Made by a program: the position numbers and the translations under genes. A stretch of DNA of 64,000 bases. Source: Caenorhabditis elegans. Its lineage: Eukaryota > Nematoda > Chromadorea > Rhabditida > Rhabditidae. The DNA lies in contig NC_003283.11 in assembly GCF_000002985.6 (NCBI RefSeq), positions 8,122,001-8,186,000 of the forward strand, given 5' to 3'. The notes beneath the pieces are model-generated. The model was not told the origin of the DNA. It did not search any database and saw only the letters and a program-made list of their open reading frames with translations. This document shows, one piece after another, positions 11,438-24,602 of the stretch (the stretch's first letter is position 1; each line of letters begins with the position of its first letter).

Positions 11438-12908
11438 ATGGGAAATGAGGAGGAAGAAGATTCAAATGTAAGATATTGGAAAACGAAGTACGATCATCTT
11501 AATGAAGATTATGAAAGAATAAAAATACGGACGGAAAGTCTCGAAAATCGATTATTAGATGTTGTTGAAGAAAATGATAGAAAAGATAATGAAAATAGTG
11601 AGAGAATTAGACAATTAGATGAGGCGTTGAAAGAATCACAAAAACGAGTTGAACAGTTGGAAGCGGCTTGTGTAAGTGATTAGAAAAAAACATAGAATTA
11701 AAATGAGATTTCAAAAATTGCAGTTTCGATACAAAAACCAAGCCAAAGGGGAATTTGCAAGTTCTATCAAAAGTGAAGAGAAATTAGAAAAATCTCAACG
11801 GAAAGATGATGAAGACAATGAGTATTCAAACGAATTACAAAGTGTACAAGAACTGAGAACAATTAGTGGAGAAAGTGTATGTTTTGATTTTCTATAAAAT
11901 AGAAACATTACAGGAACAAAAAGTTGCGTATTACGCAAAATATTTGACGCACAAAATATCTCGTAGCGAAAACTACAGTAATGTTTTATATGACTGCAGT
12001 AGCGCTTGTGTCGATTTACGGGCTCGATTATCGAAATTAATTAAAATAATTTATTTATCGATAGAATATAAAAATCAAGCAAAGCATTAGAAAATAATAT
12101 AAAAAACGAAAACACTATTCCAAAAACAATTAATTCCAAAAATCGAGCTGGTAGATCGACAAAAGCGGTACAGTAGTCATTTACGAATTACTGTAGTAAT
12201 ATTGTTTATTTGTCACAAGAAAGAGCTACACCGGAAGATAGAAAATAAAGTAAAATAAAATGATGTAGTTTTCGCTACGAGATATTTTGCGCGTCAAATA
12301 TATTGCGCATGAAATCTAAAATTAAAAAAAAAATTCTCCGAGTTTTATTGGCGCGCAAAAAGGTTTATAATTATCTTTTTTTTTTGAAATTTGCACTTTG
12401 AGAACTGATTTAAAAGTTTTATCAGGAAAACGAAAATAAAACGACAAAATTTGTTAAAAACTAAGTAATTTCGTTGGAATTCAAAGAAAATATAAAAAAC
12501 AGCCACACAAAGCCGAAAAAAGCTACCATAAACTTTTTTGCGTGCCGAGACCCATATGGATTAATCCGTGTACCTTTAGAAGGAATGCCAAACTCTAGTG
12601 AAATAGAGTAAACATTAGAGTAATGCAAGTTAACTTCAATTTTCAGTCAAAATTTTGGTAACGGAATTAGAATATCGTAATACTCTAAATATTAAAAGTA
12701 CTCTAAATATTTTTTTCATTACTTCATTTTAAAGTTGTTATAATTATTTCAGCCCCGTTCATCAATCGATGGAATCACCCGTTCTCTAGACTTTCACTCT
12801 GGTGATCATCTCATATGCGAATATCACAAATTACCGGTTCTCGCAAAAGGCGAAGGATTCATCTACGGGTTCCGTTGGCACATATTCAATAAAATTCACA
12901 TCGTGTAA
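11438..12908 (+). CDS. Small coiled-coil protein, family not recognised
   Basis: Three exons: 11438-11671, 11724-11876 and 12753-12908, giving 181 codons with stop TAA. The ATG follows a tttcag acceptor ending at 11431, so it is probably trans-spliced. An upstream ATG at 11312 was rejected because its exon joins out of frame. The product starts MGNEEEEDSNVRYW, then about 60 residues of heptad-like charged sequence (RTESLENRLLDVVEEND, RIRQLDEALKESQKRVEQL) predicted as coiled coil, a second charged segment, and a C-terminal block with HLICEYHKLPVLAKGEGF and FRWHIF. It starts 381 bp after the snap-1 stop on the same strand, a spacing compatible with an operon. The 876-bp second intron carries a palindromic repeat. 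Function unknown. Confidence 0.75.
11925..12310. repeat. Palindromic interspersed repeat (CTCGTAGCGAAAACTACAGTA family)
   Basis: The left end reads ttgacgcacaaaatatctcgtag and the right end is its reverse complement (ctacgagatattttgcgcgtcaa), with inner arms gtcgatttacgggctcg / cgagctggtagatcgac. It lies wholly inside intron 2 of the coiled-coil gene. A second copy sits in intron 1 of the distal serpin (61791-62138). Fragments of this sequence are, from general knowledge, common in the C. elegans genome; it has no coding capacity and is best read as a MITE-like element. Confidence 0.75.
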
Positions 12909-15900
12909 CCCTATTTCATCTCTTGCATTGTAGCATTTTTTCTGTGATTTTGTTTTTCGGAATAAAGTTTATGTGTCCTTCAAAATCCGATACATGTCTT
13001 GGCAATGAATAATTCATTTCAAACTTGGCGACACCTTTATTGCTTCTCGTGCTCACGTGAACTGAGATGAAAAATTATTGGAAATGAGCTCTACAAAAAA
13101 GACTCGCCAAAGAACTAGGAAATAGTATATTGTTTGGTTTTTGACACAATTTCATCGCTGGTATTATTGTGTACACGATTGGGCTAATAAGCAAGAGGCG
13201 TGTTCCCATTTTTCGCTTTGGAGCTGCAGAACAAAAGGATGCGATAAATATATATTTAGAGATTCTCTTGTTGTTCCTCTCGATAACACACCGTTATTGC
13301 AGTTTTGTAGTTTATTAGTGGCAGGTAATTCAGAACAATAATTTTGATATGGTTACACCTATACACCTAGACCCGAAATTTTGAAAAACAATACAGTAGT
13401 ACATAGATTTATAAATTATAACTATGTATATATTTTTTTAATTGTTCGGTAGCTTACCGAAATGAATCCAGTTAATTTCAATTATTTCTCAAAAATCTAT
13501 AATTCTAGAATGTTCTGTAAAAATGAGTATTCGTCATTTGGTTTAACATTTTACCAACTTATCGGAAACCTCATAAAATAAACCATAATTTTGAAAGACA
13601 TGTTTGTATTCGGGGTTTTTGTTTGACATAAATCATCACGAAACAATTTTTGCTTGCGTGGCAATATATTTCTTCGTACATCACAAAAATCATTTCCTCT
13701 AGAAAATCCAAGAACAGAAATCACATTTCTATGAGAATCATAGTCATAGATAATAGATAAACTATAAGTTTCAAACATACTTAATTTTGCGTATATATTT
13801 TTTGGAGCAAATGGCTGAACAAGCTCTAGATTATATTGTCAGGTCGGAATAAAAAAAGTTCTAAGGATAAATTAACTCTTTTCCAGTAAAACATTTAAAA
13901 AAATTCCAGTGTCTTCTCAGAAAATGTCGAGGGATATTTTCAATGTTTGCTTTGTTTTTTCAAACAACTCATTCATTCAATCAACAAGAGATGCAATCAA
14001 TTACAGGCAAATTCTAGTAATTTCATCTTTAAATGATATTTCAGTGCCGTTGACTCAGGATGAACTAAATTAACGTTTTTGCAAGAGTTATCTCCTAACC
14101 ATATCGGACGAAATTTTATAACATTAAAATTTTTTTTCACTAATTTGATATTATGCTCAAATCCGCCCGTATGTCTGACACAAATGAGAAAACCGCCTCG
14201 ACTACCTTACAAGGCGACCCTCGCCTACCTTATGCCTACATCCGAGCCTACTTCTGAAGAACACGTTTTTTGCAGTTTTACCATTGAGCTTTTAGCAAGT
14301 TTATTGATATGAGGAAATGAGAAATTCTTAAAATTTGTAGGATCTTGTTAGTTTATGTTTTGGTTTACACTGGCAAAGCAAGTACCCAAAAACTGGAGAT
14401 TATTTCAAAATGCAGATAGACGGTAGGGAAAACCCTGGCGCAAGATTTTACCCGCGAAAAAGTTTCGCTTCAAAAGTTAAATTATCATTATTGTTAGTTT
14501 TCCCTGTACGGCACACTGCTGCAAACATTTTTTTTTCTCGGTCGTCAATATAGATCAACTTCGTCACTCTCAGAGTTTTCAATCTACGAGCTAGTTTTTT
14601 TGTAAAATGTTTTGCATTGCATGCGAATAAAGGAAGTATTTTTCATCTCGTAAAACATCCAATATCCACGAAACTCTTAACGTCACTTTCAGATTTCTAT
14701 CCAAAGAACATTCAATGCCCGTTTTCACTTCTAATTGTTTTACGTAAATTATATCAAATTATTCTCTGGCAAAACCATGTATTATATCTTTCAAGAACTC
14801 TAATTTGTCTTTTTGTGATGTCTGCTTTTATTCTTAATCATCTTCTTCCGCATTTCAAATTTCTCCGGTCACATCTTCTTCGATCAACTAACTTCGCAAG
14901 CCAATCATATTTATGACATCAAAAATAGATTTCACAAAAGAAAGGAAAAGCAAAACCTTTCTTTTTTCCTATTTATTCTTTCTTGTTAAAATAGAAAACG
15001 TGGGAAATTTGTGGGATAGATTGGAATAATTTGAAAAGGATCCTCAGAAATTGGCTCTCAAAGAATACCAATTTTTGCATGTGTGTTCGTCTGTTTTCAT
15101 CTTTGGTGGCAAACGAATGAATCGTGTGAAAGCAAATGAGCTATGTCACATACCGTGAGATGAACCCACGTATAAATAGCAATTGTTTTTATTTTTGTGC
15201 CATTTATGTCATTGTCTCTATGTTAAATTTGGAATTCACATTTGACAATGATTTTCGATTCAATCGGAACAGATGACTCCATGTTATTTTTCAATGACCA
15301 GATAGACCCTAACTTTGGAAATTTTAATTTATAATTCATTTGGAAATGATTCCAATAATAAAAATTTTAAAAATTGATTAGCATTAGAGGAACAATATCT
15401 GTAAATTCCTGTAAATTCATTTGTTATGTTTTTCCCTCAAAAATAGGCACCTTGTGTAATTTTCTTTCTAGATCAAAAATCGGAATATCATATAAATTAC
15501 TCCAATTCGAAAATTATTTTCTTTTTTTTCCCAAAATATTGGAATTTTTTCAAAGTGTTGATAGTTTATAATATTGCTGAATAGAAATTGCATCAACCAT
15601 TTAGTAAATTAATATATCAAACCTACCGTATTTTCACTAATATTATTGCACCCCACTACTTCGCTTTGAATCTTGGTCAATTTCAAAAATATTATATCAC
15701 TACATAATATATGACACAACGATAGAAAATAAATAATTATTTTCTTGTCAGTTGACACTTTTTGTATTGGACAAACAAAAAGGTTGTGAAAATATTTACT
15801 TGCAATACAATTTTAATTAGTTTGAAATACTTAACATGTTTGCCATAGATATATTCAAAGGTTCCATAAATTAATTTTCAAGCCCTTTCAAGTTCACACA

Positions 15901-18900
15901 GGTTCATTTTATGAGATTTGGTAACTTTGAAAAAAAATAATTCAGCTAGCGAGAACATATCAGACAACTTCCGGTTTAATAATATTCATAGAAACATAAA
16001 ATATGAAATTGTGAAATCATGAGCTATAATTAAAACACGATGCTCTATAATCCTGAATTGATGTGTTCTCAAAATTAGTTCGACATAACGTCACCCTGAA
16101 TTTTGCAAAATTGTGGACACCGTCGCCTCCACATTTTTCTTGTTCCAGACAAAATTTTCCATGACTGCCTAGTATTCTGTGGAATCATACTGGCAACTGT
16201 TATCAAATTATAAAAGGTTGAATGGCGTCGTGGGGAGTTTGTCAGGCTGTTGAAAGAATCTGGCACAGTGTTTCACTGATAAAAGTTACCCTAGAAGTTG
16301 TTAAGACTTCTCAAAAGGAACCAAAACTTATCCAAAAGTTTGAGTTCGAATGTTGAACTCGCAGCCTCCGAATGAAAATCACGGGATTACCTCGTATGGT
16401 ACGAATAAAAAAGACATGAATATTGAAAATATATTTTTTGTAATGTTCTGAATTTCTCCGCTCACTTATAAAAAACGTAGCCTACTCAATCTGATCTATA
16501 ACCGATACCTCCCATTTTCCGTAACTTGAGAATGTGATGACAACACCACGAACCACATGAAACATATTTGATCTACCACATCTTTTTATGTCCCACAAAT
16601 TCAGGTGGTGTCCGTTTTCTCATTATCGTTTTATTTTTTCAATTTCTTTTCTTCATCTGTCATTTGTTCGTCGTTTCATTGATTAATAATTTATTGAAAC
16701 ATTCTCGAAAGCACCAAATCTATCTGAAACCAATTGTTTTCTGTGTGTCTTCATTCCAGCCAAATATAAGTTGGAATAAAGAAACAACTAAATAAGTGAC
16801 ATTAATTCAATGTCTCTACTATTTTCTTCATTTCTTCAATGGCACTGCATTCTCGTTTCTTTCAGCTTTTCTTATAAAAATGAGATAGGCTCAATATTAC
16901 CCCCAGGCATCTTTCAAATTTCATTCAAAACCTTCTTTATCGTCATTTTTTTTTCATTTGTTTCAAGTTATCTGGCTATTTTAAGTACAACAGTTTCTCA
17001 AGTGGTTTGATCAGAGTTCATGTTTGTGCGTGTATTTTTGTTTTGTTTTATTTGCGGATTTTGTAGGTAATTGGATTTTTTGGATTTTTCAATTCATTTT
17101 TGGAAACCCATCAAGTTACTTTTGCAAATATAATAAAAATCTCATAATTTTGTTGAAAGCCATTTTATCCAAAAAAGATTTGTCACCATAATTCGATTCG
17201 AACTTTGAGCACTACTAAAAAATTTTCTACCGATTATGCTTAGTTTGCCGATTTATTGAAATATTTATGAGAAAACTATCTTACTCCAAAGTAGCCAATC
17301 CGTTCAAGAATTGGCAAAAAACCAAATTTCAAATTTATGCCAAATTAAAAACTTTTGAGTTTACATTCCAAAAAGTCTAGTGCTTTTATTGTATTCAAAT
17401 TTTTCCGGTCATCGATTAAATACCAAGTTAAAAAATTTTGGGGCAGCTTTTCTTTAAGTGGTGGATGACATTTCGCTGTACGACCTACAATTTTCAGCAA
17501 AATTCTAATCATTACTCCGAACTCACCTGTCTCGAGGAACTGATAAATAAGGAAGTATTAAACGGTCCAAGAAAACGAACAAACCAAACTACCAGCACAT
17601 TTTTAGAGTTTTTACAAATTTTTCCCAGAACTTGGAGACCCAATTTCTCGAATTCCGAAAAAAAACACAAATTCAGAATATTCCTTCTCGGCATGACACG
17701 CCAATGTAATTCTCACAACTAGGTATGCAAAAAAAAAGTTAGAAAACTAATTGGAATCGCGACACAAGGACCTTTCTAGTGTCCTTTTATTTGTCTTTTG
17801 TGTCCTTGTCTGAAACTTGAAGAGCAAGTTCTGAGTTTTGCTTCTTGTTTCCCATACCTAATGACACACTTGCACATCCACATCCTTCCGTCCTCTTTCA
17901 CCTAAATCACATGCCCTATGTCCTGAAAAGGAATAGTAAAAGTGTGTTTAGAACATATACTGCTTGCTTTTTTAAAAATATCAATTATTTGAATCTTTTA
18001 AAAACTAAAATTGTAACTACATATATGTAGATCAACATGATAGGAAGCACAATACTGAAAATAACTTTCTAGTTTATTTCAAACTTTTTCTATGCCAAAA
18101 AGCTCAGTACTATCACTACCGATTAAGTTAACGAGCTAAATAAAAGATCCTTGTCAAACGTAGATAGACATTTCATGGCCCACCAGTTCGATTATTTATT
18201 CTTCGCATTAATTATAATAGATCCCTTCCTCCACTGATGTGAAGACATCATGACGTTCTGATGTTGACGTGAGTCTCCTGAACCACTTCACCAAGTGCAT
18301 TGTGAAGAACAAAATATCAACGAAGGCGTGAGAACAGTAGAATTATTTCTTTGTTGTCTGTGGCTGAACGGATTTGCCATTTCCTTGTGAAATTCAGTGT
18401 CCTAGAGTCAATACTTAATCGATAGGAATCCGCGTTCTTGATTATTTTCTTAAATGAAACCTGCCCAGGTTTTGTATTTTCTTGCGTTTGAATTACTTAA
18501 ACTTTTTTGTACTTTTCGAATTTTTTTCGATGGTTTTTGATATATCTTTACCAATCTGGCGAACCAAACCAGACCAAGGAAAAAGGTCACCCATCTATTT
18601 TAACCTTTGTATTTTAATATTTTAACAATGACAGTCTTTCATGTGGTTTTCACTGAAGATACTTCATCAAAAATTAAGCTCTCCGAATGTTATATAAAAA
18701 TTATTCATACAATTTCAGTGTTTGAAACTTTATCAATGCTCTGAACATATTTAACTTAAAATCCATTTAATTCTCTATAAATGTCTAAAATGGTCTAGCA
18801 TGGATGTGTTCAATCCCCAAACATTTTTTTGATCCTAAGATTCAGAAAGGCGTAACATGTTTTCATTTGTATCATATCTCCTCACTCTCAAGATTTGTAA

Positions 18901-21900
18901 TTATAATTTTGATTCATAAAAAGAAAACAATAATAATAATAATCATTTAAGGTTTGATTGGATCAACATTTGATCTATGATGTTCACCTGTGTTTTACTT
19001 TTTCTTTGAGACACTTGACTCATAACTCACACCAGTCTAATCTATGCCTTTCCATCACAATCCTCCCACCCAAACATCTAGATCTAATTTTCATAGTGCT
19101 GAATATTTTACATATAAATTAAAGATCTGAGTGCGTCGAAATTCTGAAAATGGACGAAAAGAGTGTTGTTTGAAAATTGGAGTATGAGGTCACATGAGAA
19201 CGGGCTTCATGGAAATAGGGCTTCACCTGACCATTTGCATAAAGTTTTTCCGTGTCCAGGGTCAAAATAGCAATAAGCTTTCTCCACCCTTTGCAGAAAG
19301 GTTTCAGAGAGTCTAAAAAGTGTTTTGATCAAAACCAAAAATATCACATGATCTTATAACTTGTACAACAAAATGTTACATTTGGACATGTTTTGATGCT
19401 GGAATGTTTTGGGAAAGTCAGAATTCCTGCACGCTATATTATTACTAAGAAATGGTTTTGTTGTCTTTTGAAAATAACTTGCTGGTATTTTTCATAAACC
19501 ATAAGGCTCTGCTATCAACCACATGGTTTCAAATGTCATTAATGTTGAGATATGCTAACAATGCTCATAATTTTATAAACATAAGTAGTCAAAAACATTG
19601 AACATTGTAATTTTTCCGGCAGACATACATGGAGAATTCTAAATTTGATTAAGTTCCGGGATTAGATTTTGCATTATTTTTTCTTCCTTTACATAAAATT
19701 CAAATGTTCTTGTACTCAAAATAGTCACCCTTCACATCTTTGCTCTAAAAATTCTTATGATTTTGAACATTTCTCCACCCACACTTTCTATACCAAAAAC
19801 AAACAAAAACTTCAGTCCTTTCATAGTGGTCCACTCCGGACTTGTAATATCATCAAAGATTGCTCTCCGAACCCTGAAAATTATGGATGATTCACTCATT
19901 TTTCACTTCTCTTAGAGCGTTTCTTGGCTCCGTGGTTTTCTAAAAGAACACGGAAAAACTGCAGAAAATAATTGCCGCTATCTTCTAATTTACTCGATTT
20001 TTTATTTCTGTTGGGGAAATTAAGGCATCGCTAGAGTTCTTCCTGAGGACATCCAAGATCAAAAAGCCTCTTAATCTTTATGTTTTTGAAAAGGCTAAAC
20101 ATTTAGATTCGCTTATTTGTTTTCATCAAACATTTAATATTTCCTATTACATATTTTGTTTCCCGAGAGATTTTTGAAATAGTTGTATGAAGTTTTCAAG
20201 AAGTTCAATATTGAACTTTTTTAAACAACATTTACTAATACTTTAAAATTTTGAAACCTAAGTGCAAACCAGTTCATGCGATAAATTTTCAAAAAGTTGA
20301 TACGCTCCGAATAAGTAATATTAATATTTGAGCTTTTGATATAATCTTTGACATATTTGAGCTTTCCCATACACGAAAATTTCTAGATCTTCTCCAGGTG
20401 CCTGCCGAAAGGATAAAGTCAATTGAATCATGCACCTGTTTTATTTTTCTTCTTAAATTTTTTCATTGAAGCCCAGATTTGAATAGTTTCCAAATTCCCA
20501 CGCTACCCCCTTGTCTAAATCTTAAATCTGTGAATTTTATGACTTCTCGCCGATTTTCTACTTATCGTCATTTAATCTGAAAATTGAAAATCTAACAATA
20601 ATCTCTCCGTTCATTTTTTTTATTCAGTTGATTTTATCATGACGGATTGTGAGAGACTTTTTGACTGATAATTGTTACTTATTAGCCAATCTGATTATGG
20701 TTCTTTTTTTCAGTTTCTTCTGTGTCTAGTGATCATTATTGCCAGCTCATTTCTTCTTTCTTTTTCTCATTTTCTTTTTCCTCCAACAGCCACCTAATTA
20801 GTACGGTTTCCGGAGTACACCTCGTCGTCACAATTTTCTGAAAAGGAGTCGTGCGCTTTCACAAAAATCTTTCAGTTTCACATTTTCATTCGAAAGTCTC
20901 ATTGTCACGACTTTGCACTGGTTGTTGATGTTCTTCTGATGAAAAATAATCGCTTTTAGGGAGACCTATACCTTCTCTGTCGTGAAAACAGTTTAAATTA
21001 GACCAAGGGATAGCTTTTTTTACTTTCTGGTCAATGAATTGTTTACAGTGCATTTTCTCGTTCTAAATAAAGTTTTCAATATTCCGATTCGTTCATTCCA
21101 AATATCGGAAATGGAAAGGCTATTCGTGAAATTGAATATAGAAAGTTTTTCGAATGTTTCCATTTCTTGTAGCAAACACACTAAAACGGAACATATTGAG
21201 TTATCATATTTAATACTTTGACTTTGGAAAGTGAGTCACCGGAGTTTGGCAGTCAAAGATCGAAACAAGCTAACTTATAGTCAATGGTAGGATTATATTT
21301 GATAAGAAACACCAAAACACGTCTTGATAAATCTGCACCGAGATCTTAAATTTTGACAATACAAATCTGAACATAGCATTGTTTTGGCTGTTGAAAATTA
21401 TCTCAAATTTTCGTTTGCTATCAAAATGCTCCTTAAAAATGTTTAAATGTCTCGCTGCCTAGTTGCTACGTAACATATCAGAAGCCTGTTGTTTTCTTCA
21501 AAGACAAGTAATTATATTAACACTCTAACTGTCAATTATTACTTTCTTCCACTTTCAACTTTCAGCTCGCTTCTCTTCATTTCTTATTTTTTACCTTTTC
21601 TGCGTTTTTAATCAACAGATTATATTTAATTTAATTTAATTTATTACGATAGCAAGATATCGTGAGGTAGAAAAAAACACACATTAATAGATACAAACCA
21701 TCACAAGTGGTTACATAAATAAAAATGGAACAAAAATAAAAAGAGATGAGAAAAAAAACAATGGCTACATTGGAGAAGAAGCATTCTTTTTTCTTGCTAG
21801 ATCCATTCTTTTTACTTAAATCTCCAACGGAACGTGCCAGATTTCAATTTTTATCTTTATTGTTATTTCCTGATTTTCTAATCAAAATCCGTCTTCTCTT

Positions 21901-21904
21901 TCAG
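12909..21904. other. 9-kb stretch without a recognisable gene, upstream of a GPCR
   Basis: No exon chain with consistent splice sites and coding character was found on either strand. ORFs of 60-99 codons occur but are AT- or pyrimidine-rich and lack protein-like composition. Contents seen: a GCCTACC-type repeat at 14192-14276, an AATTTAATTTAATTT run near 21615 followed by attacgatagcaagatat (a related string recurs at about 30267-30291), and long pyrimidine tracts near 20700-20880. The likely role, if any, is 5' regulation of the GPCR at 21905. Confidence 0.5.
14192..14276. repeat. GCCTACC-rich dispersed repeat fragment
   Basis: Contains cttacaaggcgaccctcgcctac and gcctacatccgagcctac, followed by gaagaacacgttttttg. 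The same series of words, with changes, occurs at 53905-53970 (ctacaaggtgacattcgc ... gaaggtgttctttttt), showing common origin. No coding content. Confidence 0.55.
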
Positions 21905-23371
21905 ATGAACGCCTCTACAAACGCAACAACAACATTTGTACCATGGGATCACAAAACTCTTCAAATTGTGATGTTTCTCAACAGCAAAGTACTCATTCTT
22001 CAAATCATATTCGGATGTGGAGGAAATATTCTTAATCTCATGGTTCTGTTGAGCAGAGCTATGAGAAGTCGAACTAATTTGATTTTCGCGGCAATGGCGT
22101 TTGCTGACTTGTTCTTCCTGATCCTACACATTCCTTCGGTTCTTTTCTTCATTGGAACTATCCGAGATGCTCCATGGTACAGAAATGGGTTTTCTCAAGT
22201 GATCGCAGGAATGCTCAATTGGTCATCAGCGGTCTCGATTTGGTTCATGATGTACGCAACTATTGAAAGAGTTCAAGTTTTCAGAAGTCCGTTTAGAACT
22301 TCAAAAAGGTGAGATTAGTCGAAATATTAATTCTTTTCTTAAAATTCAATACTACTCACAATTTGTTACTAAACTTTTCATAACCACAAAACTTAAATTT
22401 CCAGATCTGCTTCCACTCGATTCTTCATCACTCTGTTCTCCATCGCCTTCTTCTGTCTTTTACTTACGATTGTTCACTTTATCCACCCGAAAACACGTGC
22501 AGCTAACAAATATGCTCGTTATGTCGTGGTAAGCTAACATTAAAAATGAATCACTGAGACATTTTTTTGACTCATTGAGATTTAATTCGTGCAATGTGAA
22601 AACTTCATGTCGAAAAGACGTTTGCGACATCGGAAAATGTGTAATAGAATTATGATTTTTTGTACCAAATTTGGATGGATTAGATTAGCAGGACTTAGAA
22701 TGCGCACTTATGAAAAACAGTGACGTATATGGAAATTGAAACATTTTTCAGTACATCCATATGATCTTTGTGGTGATCATTCCAATGTTTCTATCAACAT
22801 CTCTAAACATTCTTCTTGTATGTGCACTTCGGAAAAACTCAATGCCGTTAAGAATGCTAAATGATTCACACGTGCATCAAAGTCTGATCGTGCAAAGAAC
22901 ACGGACAGAGAGAAAGGTAGGAAGATAATTTTTATTCTGAAATAAAAGTTGAAAAACTCGATTGTTTCAGGTGACTGCAATGGTTACAGTAATCCTTAGC
23001 TCCTTCATTGCTTGCAATGTCCCAGGATCTATTGTATTTGTGATGAAAGAAAGCGATGACACTTTCGACGATGTATGTTTAATTCTTTGATCTCCTTGCT
23101 CTATTCATATTCTTTTCAATCAACCAACCAAAAACCCTAAACCCAATTACAGAGCCGTCGACACATCCTCATGCAAGCAGTCTGCAATTCATTGGCTGTC
23201 ACGGGAAAAGTCCTCAACTTCCTTCTCTTCTGTCTTTCTTCAGAGCATTTCCGTGCTCTTTTAAAGAAAAGGTTGTGCTACCTATTTCATCTCCACCATG
23301 ACTCTTCACGCCGTCATAATATGAGTACAACTGCCACAAAGACATTCAGTGTACCGTTGAATGATTTGTGA
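21905..23371 (+). CDS. Class A G-protein-coupled receptor, peptide/FMRFamide-myosuppressin-receptor-like
   Basis: Five exons: 21905-22308, 22405-22528, 22752-22916, 22971-23072 and 23153-23371, giving 337 codons plus TGA. The ATG directly follows ctctttcag (acceptor ending 21904), so the longer frame starting at 21746 is probably outron. Seven hydrophobic segments are visible: TM1 with GGNILN, TM2 with FADLFF (conserved Asp), TM3 ending IERVQVF in place of DRY, TM5 with VVIIPMFLS, TM6 with CNVPGS, and TM7 with KVLNFLLFCLSSEHFR in place of NPxxY. N-glycosylation sequons lie at the N-terminus (NAST, NATT). The NFLLFC..S..FR ending of TM7 resembles nematode and insect myosuppressin/FMRFamide receptors, so a neuropeptide ligand is likely; the ligand itself cannot be read. 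The 9 kb upstream is gene-free. Confidence 0.9.
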
Positions 23372-24602
23372 CTACTATTTAAATGTTGTTAGTTTTTTCC
23401 ACGTTTAGATATCCTGTATCATTGAATGTAAATACACTTGCCGCCAATACTTGCCACGTGTTCTTCTTGTTGATCTATTCAATTTCCTGTTTCACCTGTC
23501 TAGAACCTTTTACTGTCTCCCCGGTTTTTGTTTTCAGCCACTGTGAATCTCTTCGCCCGACCTTCCACAATCTCATAGATCAATTTTGTGATCTCGTTAA
23601 TTTATAACGTGAACTGTAGTACAATTTTTGCAATAAACTAATTTGCTCATAAGGTTGAAAATTTATTTATTTCGAAATTAATAAAACTTCAAGAAAGGTG
23701 AGCTTATTTTTCATTCGATGACTGATTGACAGAAAATTGTGTAATTCGATAGCATGGAGAAGCATACATGTTGCTTACATTTAAACGTGCAATGCTTTTT
23801 CGAAAGAGCTGAAGCGCTATGGTTTCAAAGCATTCTGAGCCTTAAATGTAAATGATTTGCGGCAAAATAAATACCTCTGTCTATATACCGATTGCCGAAA
23901 GTAAAAATTTCTGTGCCACATAATTGCCTCATAGTTAAAAATGTCGTATTGAGGAATTTTTGCCAATTTGCAATTTTAATATGCTTCTTTTAATTGAGGA
24001 AGCTAACACATAAATAATCAGTGACCGCCTATGAAACGAGACATTAGAAACAAGAGCGAGTTAGAACAAAACAATTTACGGTATTTGTGTAGGTATGTAA
24101 TCTGGGTCCCTTTTCGATCAGTAGTCTGTATTGAAAGTTCAACAAGGTCACATGTTATTTACTTTTGATAATCAAATGATATTCCCTTCTATGCGTACAT
24201 CCTCACCAAAACATTTTGTACTGCCCGCTCGTGGTGTATGCGGTTGTCGTGGAATGCCGTCTGATCACCACGGAAACAGTTCCCGAAATTTTTGGAAAAA
24301 TCACGTAAAGTACGTGAATCAGCGATTCGCGAGCGTCTCAATGACAATGCATGATATGCCGTATGCATAATTTCCCTCTGAATGTTTATATTTTTCTATA
24401 TACATTTCTTTTTTTTTCTTCGAGTGCTCATCGTCAGAGATGTGACGCACTTTTAGAAGGATATTTCGTGCGCGGCTCAGATGGTCCGACATCATTATGA
24501 TGTATGCATGTGGTTGGTTCAGTAGTACAAAAAACGAAACCAAAACATAGAAAACATGCAAAAAACTCAAGATGAATTTGCAGAGACCCACAAGCAGTCG
24601 AA
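23372..24602. other. Intergenic region after the GPCR
   Basis: Holds the GPCR 3' UTR and then AT-rich sequence. An 80-codon plus-strand frame at 24131-24370 has no recognisable motif, no trans-splice acceptor and no partner exon, so it is not called. No RNA gene or repeat was seen. Confidence 0.4.

Noticed and set aside
16341..16395. GTTCGAAT box resembling a tRNA T-loop
   Set aside because: No A box at proper spacing and no cloverleaf stems could be formed.
21746..21904. N-terminal extension of the GPCR frame to an upstream ATG
   Set aside because: A ctttcag acceptor abuts the ATG at 21905, and the extension lacks receptor character; more likely outron.
24131..24370. 80-codon plus-strand ORF between the GPCR and the small gene
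   Set aside because: No acceptor, no recognised motif and no continuation; probably chance.
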